Shown: positions 12,034 to 26,038, counted from the first letter of the stretch. The stretch: DNA of 64,000 nt from Liolophura sinensis (GCF_032854445.1 NC_088296.1:8096706-8160705), one strand, 5' to 3'. The notes: generated by a model not told the origin, from the sequence alone. Made by a program: numbers and translations.

Positions 12034-12987
12034 TGTTACGGTGTTGAAAGCAGCAACAGAAAACAGACTCAGTGACTCAATATTACAATGTAAACAATGG
12101 CTTTATATATATAAAATGAGACGTACAGTTTTACAGATAGTTCAACAACAACAACAACATACACATCAGTATTACCGGTCTTTAAAAGTTTCCAGTTCAC
12201 CTTTGCATCCCAAGGAACGTGTTCCAGGAGATCCAACGTAAAGATCATGGGATAAACACACAAGTCACAAATTGTCCCAGTCAGGTTCTTCGCTAGGTTA
12301 GCGAACGCGAACACAGTACACAGGTTACACAGAACTGGAACAGTCAAGCCTTTGAATGACGTCACACCCGCAGAGCACAACACAGGGTAAATACAGGCAT
12401 GGAGGTATAATCCACTTTAGAACAGTCACAGCCCCCGCAGAAGCTCACAAACGAGCCGTTCAGGGACGTAGAGTAATGTCACCTTGTGGCAGAACGAACG
12501 TCCTTTGCAAAACTGAAAACTTCAGTTTAGAGTCCTTGACCACCTTGTCGGTCAGGTGAGGTCAGCGTGTTAAACAAATTACACAGTCAACACTGTATAA
12601 TCATAATAAAGATCCGAACACCAATAAACGTGACTTCCGCAGAAATTCACATAAACCAGACATCAGTACTACTGTGGTACACAAACGGTGCCGGCATAAA
12701 AATCTGTCCTCCCAAACGAAACTGGCATCACCAGCTCATATAAATATAATGGACTCGATACGAGAGCATCGCACACTCTCCTGGCTCCCAGTGGATGTAG
12801 CAAAAATACCTCCACTCTACACAGAAAACACGGCTTATATACGCTCCAGGTGGATTCAACTATTTTTAGACACAGAATTAACAGCCAATGAACAGCCAGT
12901 TAAATAAACAGAGCATTGAACATGGTGCTTTCCAAAAGGTCCGCGCTGTACATATATAACAGGGCCTGTTACGCTTTCACAAAGGTC
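12034..12987 (-). other. Possible solo LTR-like segment (weak)
   Basis: Read on minus it has a promoter-like 'gcgtatataagccgtg' near its 5' side and ends bounded by TGTTA/TAACA. No matching target duplication was found and no retroviral-type coding sequence is adjacent. Unit identity is uncertain; no gene is seen. Confidence 0.25.
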
Positions 12988-13059
12988 CGCAGAATAACAG
13001 TACATGAAGACGTTAAATAGTCATACATAACAAGCTCATGTGTGTCATCATACGTAGGG

Positions 13060-13160
13060 CGATCTTCAAGCAACCTGCGTTTGATCGTGAGTTTCCGTGG
13101 GTCTTTCCTCTTACCATATTGTTGGCCGTTGTCATATAAGTTTCATATTTATGATACAAT
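13060..13160 (+). mobile_element. Diverged SINE fragment
   Basis: 'aagcaacctgcgtttgatcg' to 'ggccgttgtcatataag'. Confidence 0.55.
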
Positions 13161-13339
13161 TAATGGCGTACAGCATAGGGTACGGCGTAAAGCCCCAATC
13201 ACATGTCAAGAACTAAACATTATGACGAGGTTCTAACATTGTATCGGATAAGAGCCTTAAATGTGGAGAAAACATAATAATGGCATCAAGTTCAGATGAA
13301 AGAGTGCGAAAGGTTATTTTTTAATGTGGTCCTGAATAT

Positions 13340-13765
13340 TTTTTCCGATTTTTCCTTAAGGAAAAAAGACATTTGAAAATACTTGTTGGTATAGTGGGTA
13401 TCTGGGACCACATTTTGGTATTTATAGTCTTTGTTAAAAAATGTCATAAATAAGGATGTATCACAGGTTTAATAAATAATTTTTGCACTAGAATTTGTTC
13501 TTTTCAGCTAACAAGTGTATTAATCCTGAATCTGGATGATATTTATATTTTTAATATGTTCATAAATATTATCATAATTTAGATTAAATGCATATCTCTC
13601 GTTATAAACAACAAATTTGCATTCAAATAAATTTATTAGACAAGCATCTCATCCTTATTTAGATCATTATAATGCCACAACGATAAATACCAAAAGTTGG
13701 CCCCAATACGAACCATACAACAATATTTTCAAATACCCTTTTCTCGTGAAAAAAATCCAATAAAA
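13340..13765. mobile_element. Fold-back (long inverted repeat) element
   Basis: Left arm about 13370-13459 and right arm about 13648-13740 are imperfect reverse complements; shared words include 'ttttggtatttat', 'aaataaggatg' and 'atttgaaaata'. The middle is A+T-rich with no coding potential. Likely a MITE; no clear target duplication seen. Confidence 0.6.
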
Positions 13766-13769
13766 TAGT

Positions 13770-16560
13770 AAAGATCATACTTGCAAATAAGTTTCGATGC
13801 TCTCTCATCTGATTTTGGCATCATTTTTATGTTTTCTTCTTCTTTAAGAAGTGACCCTCCGTGCGCTTTTCCTCTTTATGCAGAGAGTTTATTGGTGTCA
13901 TACATGTATACATACAGAGTTATTTGGCGAATTGTTAAATGCCAGAGAAGTATATTAATTGCACAATTTAAAGAACCGTTTGTTGGAATAAAGTTTGTTG
14001 AAGACCAGGGGCATTCACCAAAAAATACTTTGCTCTACTTTTAACTGCATAACTCTTTGTAAAAAAAATTCGATGTTGACGCAAACGACTGAAGACGAAA
14101 GAAGTGAATTGAGACACGTTAAAGACGTGCATCTTTTTTGTAGAAATAAAGATGATATGAACGAAACAACAAGTAAATTCGGAGCAGCGACAAAATTGTG
14201 ACAGTTGTCGAGTGGTCACGCGTCTCAGCTGATGTCCCGCCTCTTTTTACTAATTTACCTTTAAGGATTGTATTGTAATTTTTGATGTAATGTTTAAATA
14301 TTAACAGTTTACGACCATTAAACAATTTAATGCCTGCGAAGTCAAACGATCACATGAATGTTGCACAGTTAATGCTGCTGAAACAAAAGACTAGAACAAT
14401 TCGAAAATGAGCCTAAAAAAACACACTCACAACCAGCTAGTCTCTCACAATTTTTTCAATCGTTTTCGGAATTATGTTCAAATTTTCATCAGTTAGAAAA
14501 TGTAATTAGGAGTTCATTACAAAAGTTCTATGAAAAAATTTCTATAACAAGTTTCTTGGCATTTACGCTGTTGGGGAGATCAACTATTTGTCACTGACCC
14601 AAGGGGTCAATGTCAAATGGCCCACATCTGCCGCCTGATAACTTCCACATTACCGGTATTCTGCGGCTATTTCCACCGTGTCCCACCGCTCGCTAGCCGC
14701 AAGGTAGTCCTAAATACAATTAGGAACTGTAGAATACATGCATGTAGGTTAATATACAAGATGTGAATTTTTTCGCTACGAACCTTACCACAGACTATTA
14801 GGGTACAAACTGATGTGTGACATTTACCGTTAGGACCTTCAAAATAGCACAAGCGCATTCGATAACCTTTTGCGACATAACGTTGAAAGAAAATGAAAGC
14901 ACGACACTGAACATAAATACGGCGTTTATTCAATGGATAATCATTACATATAAATCCCGAGAAATCAATGAAGAAAATATTGGGAAAGGAAGCTAATATT
15001 TGACCGTAACACATGGTTAACTACTGTCTGCAATTTCGTCACATTTTTGCATGTCTCCCTCCATAAAGGGCCTCTGGCGATTCTCACCAACAGACCCATA
15101 AAACTACAGTGCTGTCAACAGACACCTATTAGACGCTAGTGATCATAACGCAGTGATTGAGATAACATATGTAAATACACGTGAATTAACACGTAACACG
15201 ATTTTTGGTATTAAATATTTCTCATGCTGTAATAGTCAGATGAAATCTTCCATATGACATGTACGCACAGTATTGTTAGCACTCACCGATTTCTACAAGA
15301 ACAGTTAAAGTGGGCTCGATTTGCCCGCTGACCTAATTAGTTTTCAACAATTCCTTCACAGGACGTACTCCTGGAAAGTACATGTTTGTTCCGTGTCCTG
15401 GTACTCTGTCTTTACATCTCTACGATAGGCTTAACTCAAATGGGCCAATGTATGTTATAATGCAGTGTTATGTGCACGACTGCCGTCAGATTCTAAATTT
15501 AGCTTGCCACTGTTTGCATACGCTGAGTTCAGCGCCTGCTGCCTACCTCTACCTTAGAACATTCCAGAATGCGGTCAGTTCGGTGCCTGTTTCTTTACAT
15601 CAAGTGCTCAGGACTTTTCTTATTGTAGACAATTCCACCAGGCTATATAAGACCTATGAAAGCAGGTCAAAAGAGGAGAACGGAGAATTATTGAGAATTA
15701 TTATTGCTTTGGATGTTTTCGCTGTGTATTACTTTAGTAGGCCTTTTGTGCTGAATTTTGGTGTCTTTATAGCCTCTGGCTTTGTTATATCTCCACCGAG
15801 CACTTGTTCAGTCCGAGCTTGTATATTTGATTCGTGTTCTTGTGTACACACTGCTTATTAGTACATGGGCCCTGTCTGTGGAATTTTGTGTATATTTCGT
15901 CATACACTCAGTTATACTGTGGATTTTCCCGCTTGTGAATTTGCCGCTGAGCATTTATGCCTGTGTGGTATATATTGTGGAATATATGCGTCCGTTTGGA
16001 CTTGACACCGTGAGTACTTTAGTATTTGTATAGATACTGCTATCCTTTCTTGTTAAACTTAAGTACTTTAGTATTTGTATAAGTCTTATTATCTGTTCTT
16101 GTTAAAGCTAATAAATTGTTGTAAAATAAAATCTGCTGGTTTTGGTTACTTTTTTGTACGGCTAAACTGTCGTGTATTTCGAACAAGCCATCTCTTTATA
16201 ATACAGACAGTTTGGGTCGTAACATGCAGTCTGTAATTTCTATGTACCTTGTAAAGATAACGGATGGCACTGAATTCATGCAGACTGAGATGTGTAAACA
16301 AATGCTCCCTTTTACAACCTACTGAGATGCCTTCAATAATTTTCGTTAGTTTTTCCCTCTCCTTCCAGCGCCTTTATCAGCATGTGTTTGGATTACAGAA
16401 TTAATACATTGATTACAATATCAATTGTCGCGATGCCTAATGCATGTACATATCAAATCTAATTTAAATTTGTTCACAGTTAAATCTCCTAATATGTTTT
16501 CTTTTATGAGCTAACAAAAAACTCATGACTGCCTGGTTAGGTCCTGCAATCCGAAACTAT
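13770..16560. other. Intergenic, partly paralogous to 34.4-34.8 kb
   Basis: About 14280-14600 matches 34450-34760. A plus-strand frame of 159 codons at 15382-15861 has no recognisable domain. 'ctatataagacc' (15641) and 'aataaa' (about 16108) might mark an old LTR, but no ends are visible. Confidence 0.4.
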
Positions 16561-16564
16561 TCCT

Positions 16565-16880
16565 TACCTGTTAAACTGCTCTCCTGCGCAGTGTACCTCT
16601 GTACACTTTGTATGGTTTAATATGCACTTTACCTGGTTTCCCAAGGATTCGTTTGGGTTTCCTGCGGATTATATCGTATTTTCTGCTCATTGTTTTTAAT
16701 TTCCTGCGCACCATGCCTGATTTCCTTTACACTGTATGTGGTTTATGCATGTAGTTTGCTGAGAATTGCGTGTATTGGTCTTCTATGCACTATACTTGGT
16801 CTTCTGTGCACCGTGCCTGGCTTCTTATACACTAATCGAGTGCCACTACATTGTACCTGGTTTGTAGGGTACACTATCGT
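16565..16880. repeat. Degenerate short tandem repeat
   Basis: Recurring 'cctgcgcaccatgcctg' and 'gtgcaccgtgcctggcttc' themes at about 24-45 bp. A related piece is at 34770-34870. Confidence 0.55.
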
Positions 16881-16972
16881 ACACTATCGTTTCCTTGTGG
16901 GGTTTACTGTAATACAGTTTCTGTAAGTTGTGTTGTTAAAGCACTTTGCACACCATATAGCGTGAGGTGTGG

Positions 16973-16978
16973 TTTATT
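16973..16978 (-). promoter_or_regulatory. Candidate poly(A) signal of copy M
   Basis: AATAAA on the minus strand about 135 nt after the stop codon. It is the nearest consensus hexamer that I see downstream of the tail exon. Confidence 0.4.
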
Positions 16979-17111
16979 GTGACACGTGTCCGTACGTTGT
17001 ACTGTTGAAGCGCATTTCGAATTTCTATTTCATTTTTGGATATAATGTATCTCACTGTGGCGATTTCCCTAGGATAGTCATCTTCATCAAAGTTATGCAT
17101 ACACCATGCCC

Positions 17112-17655
17112 TTATTTTAGACTCGTGTAATGGTTTGCCTGTGACATGTCAGGTGTATTGGCATGGCTGTAGATGCCAGTTCCGCTACTGAGCTCAACGT
17201 ACGAGGGAATCGTTTCACGTGAAGGAACGGCATTGCTAGACTCTGTCCCTACGATCGCCAGTGACACTTCCGGTCCACGTACAGCCCTAAGACCTGCACT
17301 AATCCTCAGTTCATTGCTATCTGATGTCGGCCGATTATAAGTATCAGAGTTCAAACCGATAACTGCATTCTGCTGTTGTGGAGAATCTTCCATGACCTCT
17401 TCGTATATACCAAGACTGTCACGTGAACGTAAGCCAGTACCAGATGCTGTTCGAAGATCGCCACACGACCTGCCGAATCTGCCACCATCAAACATCGGGT
17501 GTAGATAGTCACTTGTTATCTGCTCTTGAGAATTCGTAGAGCTTTTGATGTTTACAGAAACCGTTTCCAACTCTGTCGCCGAATGTCGCTGCATGGAGTG
17601 CCCGTTATAACCAGACACTGCACCCCGTGTACTGGTCAGTAACCGTCGGTGCCTC
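17112..17655 (-). CDS. Copy M cytoplasmic tail exon with tyrosine motifs
   Basis: Enters in phase 2, which matches the membrane exon, and runs 181 codons to TAA at 17112-17114. It opens with basic RHRR, a stop-transfer. Tyrosine motifs in order include SDYLHP, IYEEVM, DTYNRP, SYVEL, GIYSHA and HYTSL. YEEV, YVEL and YTSL fit YxxPhi and could bind SH2 domains or clathrin adaptors, but none is a perfect ITIM and the YVEL-YTSL spacing is too long for a classical ITAM. No catalytic domain is visible. Confidence 0.74.
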
Positions 17656-20600
17656 CTGCAATTATTAAAAACACCAAATATACACACGCTGAAGTTGGTT
17701 TCTTAAAGATTATTCCTCCCTATTTACAGTTTTTCAAATCTGGGAGTTTCATTTTTATGTAACCTTACCATTCCCACTTTGTCGGTTCTTCTTTTCCCAC
17801 ATTGTCATAGTTCCCCTTCCCGCTCTGCTAGCTCTTTTCCCAACCTTGTCAGATTTCCCTGTCCCACTTTGTCGGCCTTTTCCCACCTAGTCAGATTTCC
17901 CCTTTCCACTCTGTTTTCTTTTTCTCACCTTGTCAGATCCCCCCCCCCCCCTCCCCATGTCACTGTCGTTTTTTTCCCGATTTTCTCAGATTTCCTCTTC
18001 ACACTAAGACGCTAGTTTTTCCACCTTGTCATGTTTCCCTTCCCACTGTGTCGTTTTCCCCATATTTTCTCAGATTTTCTCAGCCCACAGGCTTTCTTCT
18101 CATCTCGTTAGAGTCCCCCTTCCTAATCTGTCGTTTTTTCCCCCGATTTTCTCAGATTTCTCTTCCTACTCCGTTGTTTTTTTTTTCCTTAAATCTTTTC
18201 AGATTTCCTCTTCCCACTAAATCGCCTTTTTGTCCACCTTGTCAGATTTCCCTACCCACTGTGTGGTTTTTTACCCACTGTGTCGGATTTTCCTTCTCAC
18301 ATTCCCAGATCCTATCAGTACAATTTTGGAGATGTACCCATACAAATATGATAAATATTACTATCTATTTATGAGTGGGGCCTCCTTAGCTCAGTCGGTT
18401 AGCGCGCTAGCGCAGCGTAATGACCCAGGAGCCTCTCACCAATGCGGTCGTTGTGAGTTCAAGTCCAGCTCATGCTGGCTTCCTCTCCGGCCGTAAGTGG
18501 GAAGGTCTGACAGAAACCTGCGGATGGTCGTGGGTTTCCCCCGGGCTCTGCACGGTTTCCACCCACCATAATGCTGGCCGCCGTCGTATAAGTGAAATAT
18601 TCTTGAGTACTTCGTAAAACACCAATCAAATAAATAAATAAATAAATCTATTTATAAGTAATATCTGAGTTTTTAAAGTGGTTTAAGACGATTGCCTATA
18701 CTGACAGGTAGAACAATGATAGTATATAACGACGTTCTGACTGGGGCCTATTGAAAACTATATTTAAAATCGTTGTACTTGGAGTTTGTTTCAATTATGT
18801 TTACTTACTGTGTAAAAAATATGGAGGCAAATATGATAACAGCCAACAGAAGCGCTGATCCAAGTCCAACTCCGAGGATGATAACTAGTTTATAAGTATA
18901 TAATTCTGAAGAAAAGAAGATGAGAGAGGTTAGAGCCCTTCACAAGGCATTTGAAATCATGTAACCTGAGGAAAGACTTTTCCAGTGTATTTAGATAGCG
19001 ATGGCAAAGGTCTCTACCCATAACTACGAGATATGCAGAGTTTTGCCTGTGGCAAATATTGCTACCTCCAAATGTGCGGTAAATCGTACAGGCTCATGAG
19101 AAACCGTTGGAGTACGCTGTCTTCTTCCTTTCAGCGCTCTCATTGATCACAGGCTGATTGCATGGCCACGGCGTGAAAAAATAACTCTTGAGCTAGATGA
19201 GGCATCCAGAATATTTCAAAATTATGCGATTGTTCATTTTTGTTTGCCGTCTTCAGTGGATAGTTTTGCCCAGAGAGCCGTGATTCTGAGTGGACAAATG
19301 TACAGTACAGCCGACCCTTCACCCAATATCCTATCGTGACTGAACTATACGCGGACGGTCCAACCATCATACGCGGACATTGCAGTATTTTTTCCTGCTC
19401 GACAATTTCCAACATTATTCACGTCTGTAGCCCTGATAGCCTCTTTGTGCGCATATTCAGCAGGCATACACCGGACATATATTAATACAATGAAGATTTT
19501 AAACTTACACGCTTGTACAGGTTAGGAACATAGGCGAGTAATGCTGTAAAGTTAACATTAGCTACAGTACATACTCTGCAGACATCCACGGTTGTAGAGC
19601 TTTCACTCTGAATCGTCCCATGAACAGACATATGTAGCAGCTATGTTGAAGCTGTAAAGTGGTGAATCGTCAAACATCGTACAAATATCATATCATATTT
19701 AAAATGCACAGCTAAAATAGCGCATGTTACATGAGACTAGGCTTAAGACAAAACAACACACGTAAGCAATCTAGCGCTAGATATGTATAAGAACTGCCAA
19801 TGTAATATCATGACTACGAACAAAAAATATCTATAACTTTTCCTTACAAGTAGAGCATACGTTAAAATAATGCCTTTTACCTCCCCCTAAAAATGTCTCC
19901 AAGTATTTTAAATGCATAAAATATGTTCTGCATAATACCCATGACCCTGCGCATGGTTGTGGGCTTCCCCCGGGCTCGGTCCGATTTCCTCTCATCATAA
20001 TGCTGGCTGCTGTGGTATACGTAAAGTATACGACAATATATACATATTTTCTACTTATCTTGGCAACCATAAACGAACAAAACCAAAAAATATATTTTCG
20101 TCATACATATTATAAGCATAAATAATTTCCATTTCAGTTAATTGCAGAGTATGGTTACATCATTTGCTGGGTTTTACTTTCTTTCTTGTAATGTTGTGTA
20201 CATACCATGGTGTCATTTAATACATGTAACCTTCCCCGTTCAACTTATGTCCCCATTAACCTCTTTTATCACTAGTTATCAGAATGTGCGGTTAAGACCA
20301 CATTGCGATTACAAGTTTAACCTAATTTTTCACAGGAATATTTAAATTTTTAGCACATTACAAACAAATCATTTAAACAAAAGTCGACAAATCGTCGTTT
20401 TAGTTTTTGTCTTTTTTCAAAATATCTGCATGAGATTGCTAATAAAAAATAAAAAACGTACATACACAGAGTGTAAGTGCTGGATATGCACTGTCTCTGA
20501 GGTTAGTTAAAGGCCTGGATCTCTTCCCTACTCATGCGTCTTAGGTTCGACATACATAATTTATTCATTGTGTTGAATAATCCTTTAAGTTGGCAGTCAA

Positions 20601-23600
20601 GAACTTTTCACCTATATAACGACAGTCACGGTTACATTGCTAAAAAGGTCGGCTGACCCAACTAGATTTATGTGTCGAAACTGACATGCATGTCTCTGTT
20701 GTCAAACACATCGTCATCTGTCGGTTATTTGCACACTTTGTCAGGTAAGACCCGAGAGGAAACCAACATCAGATCTACCTGAACTAACAGTGACTGTATT
20801 GGTGAGACGCCTCCAAGCCACTGCTATGACCACTCGGCTATGGAGAACCCTACGTATATAGTCAACGGATTTAAACTTCTAACAATATACAAAAAAGAAT
20901 ACATACTATCACAAAAGCGCTGCTTAATCACTCAATTTCATGAACATTACTAATTAAAAACAAGCTAGGTCATGTAACTTGTTGTTCAGTATTTACAACA
21001 GCAAAACAAATGAACAATCACCTCTTTCACAGCCAGCCAAATTGGTTGACGCCACAAATCCTTCGTTACAGATACACAATAGTCCGTCAGGATTACGAAC
21101 ACGGCATGAAGCCTGAGCAGGACACTGGCTATTGGAACTGCAACTTGACAAAACCCCACGGAATGGAGCTGTAGTGGTTGTAGTAGGTTGTTCTGTTGGA
21201 GATGGCACAGTAGGCGCTGCTGTTGTAGTTGGTGGTGGTGCCATTGTTGTTGTGGTTGGTGGATTTGATCCATCTGAAATAATATATATATATGTTTTCT
21301 ACTTATCTTGGCAACCTGTAAAGATTAAAACTGTCCCATAATTCGTCATACATATTTTAAGTATGTATTATTTTATACCTTAGTTAATGATAAAACACCG
21401 TTACTCTATTTGCTTGGCTTTCCTTTCTTTATGTCAATGTTTTAGAAATACAATGGAGTCATTTTTTACACCTAACCTACCACGTTTATCTCATTTCCCC
21501 CAAAACATAAGGCTTTTAATAACAATTTTGATATGGTGTAAGAATCCACAAGAAAAGTTTCATTGCGCCTAAAGGTTTAGTTTAATTTTCCACAGAAATA
21601 CTTAAACTTTTAGCACATTAAGCACAAATAGTTTAAGAAAATGTCTACAAAACAACGTCATTAGACGGAGATTTTAATAATCTGTTCCTTTCCTAGATTT
21701 TAAAATCTCTGAATCTCACGGCAGTATGTCCTCTGGAGATTTGGCGGTTTGCTTTAAATCCAGCCAAGGTGGGCAAATTTCTTTTACAGCCTTTGCTCTA
21801 CATGGATTGCTTAAAGGTAGCGCATCGTCAATGTACGCATTACTGAATGACAACGATCGGTCCTCGTGAGGATGACTAGTTAATAGTTTTGCACATACCA
21901 GGATTTATACGAGAGCTGGCATAGATTCGCCAAAAGAAGGCCACAATGTCTAATGCAAACAGTTAATCATCAAACGCCTTCAGTGCAAGTTTCTGATATT
22001 GTACAATAAAGTACACGCCTCCTGTCAATAATAAACGACAAAATGTTAAAGATTCCTTTTTCAAATCGTTATAATTGTCGTCAACGTTGCTGAACGCGGG
22101 GCTAGCAGCGGACTATCCATCATCTTTGGTTCTATCGCCACAGATGGTTGGAATCAAAGCGAAACCCCGATACACAATTTGATTATCTACAACTGAATTT
22201 ATAGTACGGTACATGATTAGAATACAGATTTCATTCATTGGCCTAGAAAATTCTTGCATTTTTCCATCTCTTGATCAATTTCTTTTCATTTCTTCTTTTA
22301 TCTTTCTCCTTACTCCATTGCTACGTGTTGTTGGCGCTGAACGGCGCTTCGCAAAATCATTTAGCAATTATTAACCCAGAAAGCTTATTCTATTTGACGG
22401 CTGTGACATGAATGTCTCTTTCAATATCAAGATTATGTGCTTGGTACTGATAGCCAAGAGTTTCACATTTACTTGGAATTACGAAGGTCATGCTTACATC
22501 TTGGGTGTGTCCAGGTTATACACTGATGTTGGGGATTATTGAAGGCCCGAATCTCTGCCGTTGTCAAAGGTCTTAAATTCGGCACACACGTGCAAACCCC
22601 ATTGACACATTCTTGCTCTGCGACAAAAGCACAACCATCTTCGCATGCTTCTCCCAGCAGACCTCTTTTCGGAAAAACGCAGTTTTGGTTGTCTCCAGCC
22701 ATGACATAGCCCGATAAACATTCGCACCGGCGTAACAAAGTGTTGCACACCATAAACAAGCCAGCACACTGCGTTATACACACGTCGTTAACATAGGCGG
22801 CTGTAACGGGGAAAAAGCATATTACAAGTGTCATCCTTGATTTAAAGCAAAAGACATAGGAAACCAATGCTCTAAACACTGAATGTACTAAAGCATTATT
22901 AGTCATACAAAATCGAAAAACCTTCTCACAAGACAAAAATATCTCTAACCACTCCCAGCACAACATTTCATCCATATTTACTCTTTAGTTTATTGATTTA
23001 TATATACATTATTTATTTACTTATTTATTTATTTATTTTACTGCTTTGAATAATCCTCTATGTTGCAGTCAGGAACTTTTCACCTATATGACGACAGCCA
23101 CGGTTACATTGCTAAAAAGGCCTGCTGACCCAACTGGATTACTGTGTCGGAACTGACATTTAAGTACCAGTTGTCTGTCGGTTGCTTACACACTTTGTCA
23201 TGTGCGACGGGTGAGGAAACCAGCATGAAATGTACCTGAACTCACAGTGATTGCATTATTGAGACGTTTCCATGCCTCTACTATGACCACTCGGCTATGG
23301 AGAACCCTGCGTATATAGTAAACAGATTTAAACTTCTAACAGTCTACAAGAAAAGAATTTACATTATAATAAAAGCGCGGCTTAGTCACTTAATTTCATG
23401 AACATTACTAATTAAACACAAGCTAGGTCATGTAACTTGTTGTTCAGTATTTACAACAGCAAAACAAATGAACAATCACCTCTTTCACAACCAGCCAAAT
23501 TGGCTGACGCCGCAAATCCTTCGTTACAGATACACAATAGTCCTTCAGGAAAACGAACACGGCAGGAAGCCTGAGCAGGACACTGGCTATTAGAGCTGCA

Positions 23601-25992
23601 ACTTGACAAAACCCCAAGAAATGGAGCTGTAGTGGTTGTAGTAGGTTGTTGTGTTGGAGATGACACAGCAGACGCTGATGTTGTTGTTGTAGTAGGTGTT
23701 GACTGCCTTAATCCATCTGAAACGGTGTTTACCAAACCTCAATTTGACGATCACGTGTAGGTTGGAAGACCTTTCAATTTTGTATACAGTGAATTTGTTA
23801 TGTTTTTCAAACATACATTGTGGCTAGGATTCTGAGTATGATCTTAACGGAAAGTGTCATTCAGTTTTTCTGCCATGTGGTTTCTGCAGTCCATTTCTTT
23901 TAGCCGGTTGCCTATTTTCGCAGATCTTTCTTTTTTAAGCTGACCCCGCCCCCTTCCAAAAAAAAAAAAGAAAACCTTCCAGAAAAAAGAGTTTTCTTTT
24001 TTTAGGCAAAATGCAAAATCGATAGTTGGTTTTGTCGAGGCCCGACTGAGTTATCTCGGGTCCACAGACAATCATTCAGTGATATTGTCACATACATAAG
24101 TGTTTAAACAAAAGGGTGAAGCTAAACGTAATCTGATTGGTTTATTTTTAGTAGTTTTTTCTTTTTCATCTTCTTAGAAAAGGAAAAAATGTGGATGCAA
24201 AAATGGTAAAAATAACAAACGCACAGTTAAAAGTGAAAGAAAACCGCCAATTCCCTTCCACAGCTGCGTAGTATTCCGCTGCACTTAACAGTATTTCACT
24301 TACATGACAGCAGCCAGCATTATGAGTGCAGGAAATGTGGTAAAGCCGTAGGAAACCGACGACCAGCCGCAGGTTGCCCTTGTTTGCGTTTGAGGTCAAT
24401 AATCACAGAGCCAATTTCCAACACATTCTATAGATTTAGTCAGATTTAACACTTTTTGCAATCTGTGTTTTCTACTTATCTTGGCAACCTGTAAAGATTA
24501 AAACTGTCCCATAAGTCGTCATACATATTTTAAGTATGTATTATTTTATACCTTAGTTAATAATAAAACACCGTTACTCTATTTGCTTCGCTTTCCTTTC
24601 TTTATGTCAATGTTTTAGAAATACAATGGAGTCCTTTTTTACACCTAACCTACCACTTTTATCCTCATTTCCTCCAAAACATGCTTTTATCAACAGTTTG
24701 GATAAGGTGTAAGAATCGACGAGAAAAGTTTCATTGCGCCTAAAGGTTTAGTTTAATTTTCCACAGAAATACTTAAACTTTTAGCACATTAAGCACAATA
24801 GTTTAAGAAAATGTCTACAAAACAACGTCATTAGACGGAGATTTTAATAATCTCTCCCTTTACTAGATTTCAAAAATCTCTGAATCTCATGCCAGTATGT
24901 CCTCTGGATATTTGGTGGTTAGCTTTAAATCAGCCAACATGGGCAAATTTCTTTTACAGCCTTTGCTCTACATGGATTGCTTAAAGGTAGCACATCGTCC
25001 ATGTACCCATTACTGAATGACAACGATGGTCCTCGTGAGGATGACTAGTTAATAGTTTTGCCATACCAGGATTCATACGAGAGCAGGCATAAATTCGCCA
25101 AAAGAAGGCCACAATGTCTAATGCAAACAGTTAATCATCAAACGCCTTCAGTGCAAGTTTTTGATATTGTACAATAAAGTACACGCCTCCTGTCAATAAT
25201 AAACGACAAAATGTCAAAGATTCCTTTCTCAAATCGTTATAATTGTCGTTAACGTTGCCGAACGCGGGGCTAGCAGCGGACTATCCATCATCTTTGGTTT
25301 TATCGCCACAGATGGTTGCAATCAAAGCGAAACCCCGATACACAATTTGATTATCTACAACTGAATTTATAGCACGGTACATGATTAGAATACAGATTTC
25401 ATTTATTCGCCTAGAAAATTCTTGCATTTTTCCATCTCTTGATTAATTTCTTTTTGTCAGGTAAGACCCGAGAGGACACCAGCATCAGATCTACCTGAAC
25501 TAACAGTGACTGTATTGGTGAGACGCCTCCAAGCCACTGCTATGACCACTCGGCTATGGAGAACCCTACGTATATAGTCAACGGATTTAAACTTCTAACA
25601 ATATACAAAAAAGAATTTATACTATCACAAAAGCGCTGCTTAATCACTAAATTTCATGAACATTAGTAATTAAACAAACGCTATGTCATGTAACTTGTTG
25701 TTCAGTATCACAACAGTAAAATAAATGAACAATCACCTCTTTCACAAACAGCCAAATCGATTGACGCCACAAATCCTTCGTTACAGATACACAATAGTCC
25801 GTCAGGATTACGAACACGGCAGGAAGCCTGAGCAGGACACTGGCTACTGGAACTGCAACTTGACAAAACCCTACGAAATGGAGCTGTAGTGGTTGTAGTA
25901 GGTTGTTCTGTTGGAGATGACACAGTAGGCGCAGCTGTTGTAGTTGGTGGTGGTGCCATTGTTGTTGTGGTTGGTGGACTTGATCCATCTGA

Positions 25993-26038
<46 letters not shown>

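Noticed and set aside
15382-15861. 159-codon plus-strand frame
   Set aside because: No family resemblance, and no support from splice or promoter context beyond a weak TATA-like word.
18376-18480. Functional tRNA gene
   Set aside because: The A and B boxes belong to a SINE head with a long non-tRNA body and A-rich tail; no cloverleaf 3' half.
20986-21273. Gln/His-rich frame over exon A4 (also 25686-25988)
   Set aside because: Frame-shifted reading of the Thr-rich linker; phase with neighbouring exons supports the Thr frame.
22536-22781. Second and third minus frames over exon B2 (also 27277-27522)
   Set aside because: Shadow frames; the cysteine-rich frame is conserved between B1, B2 and copy R, these are not.
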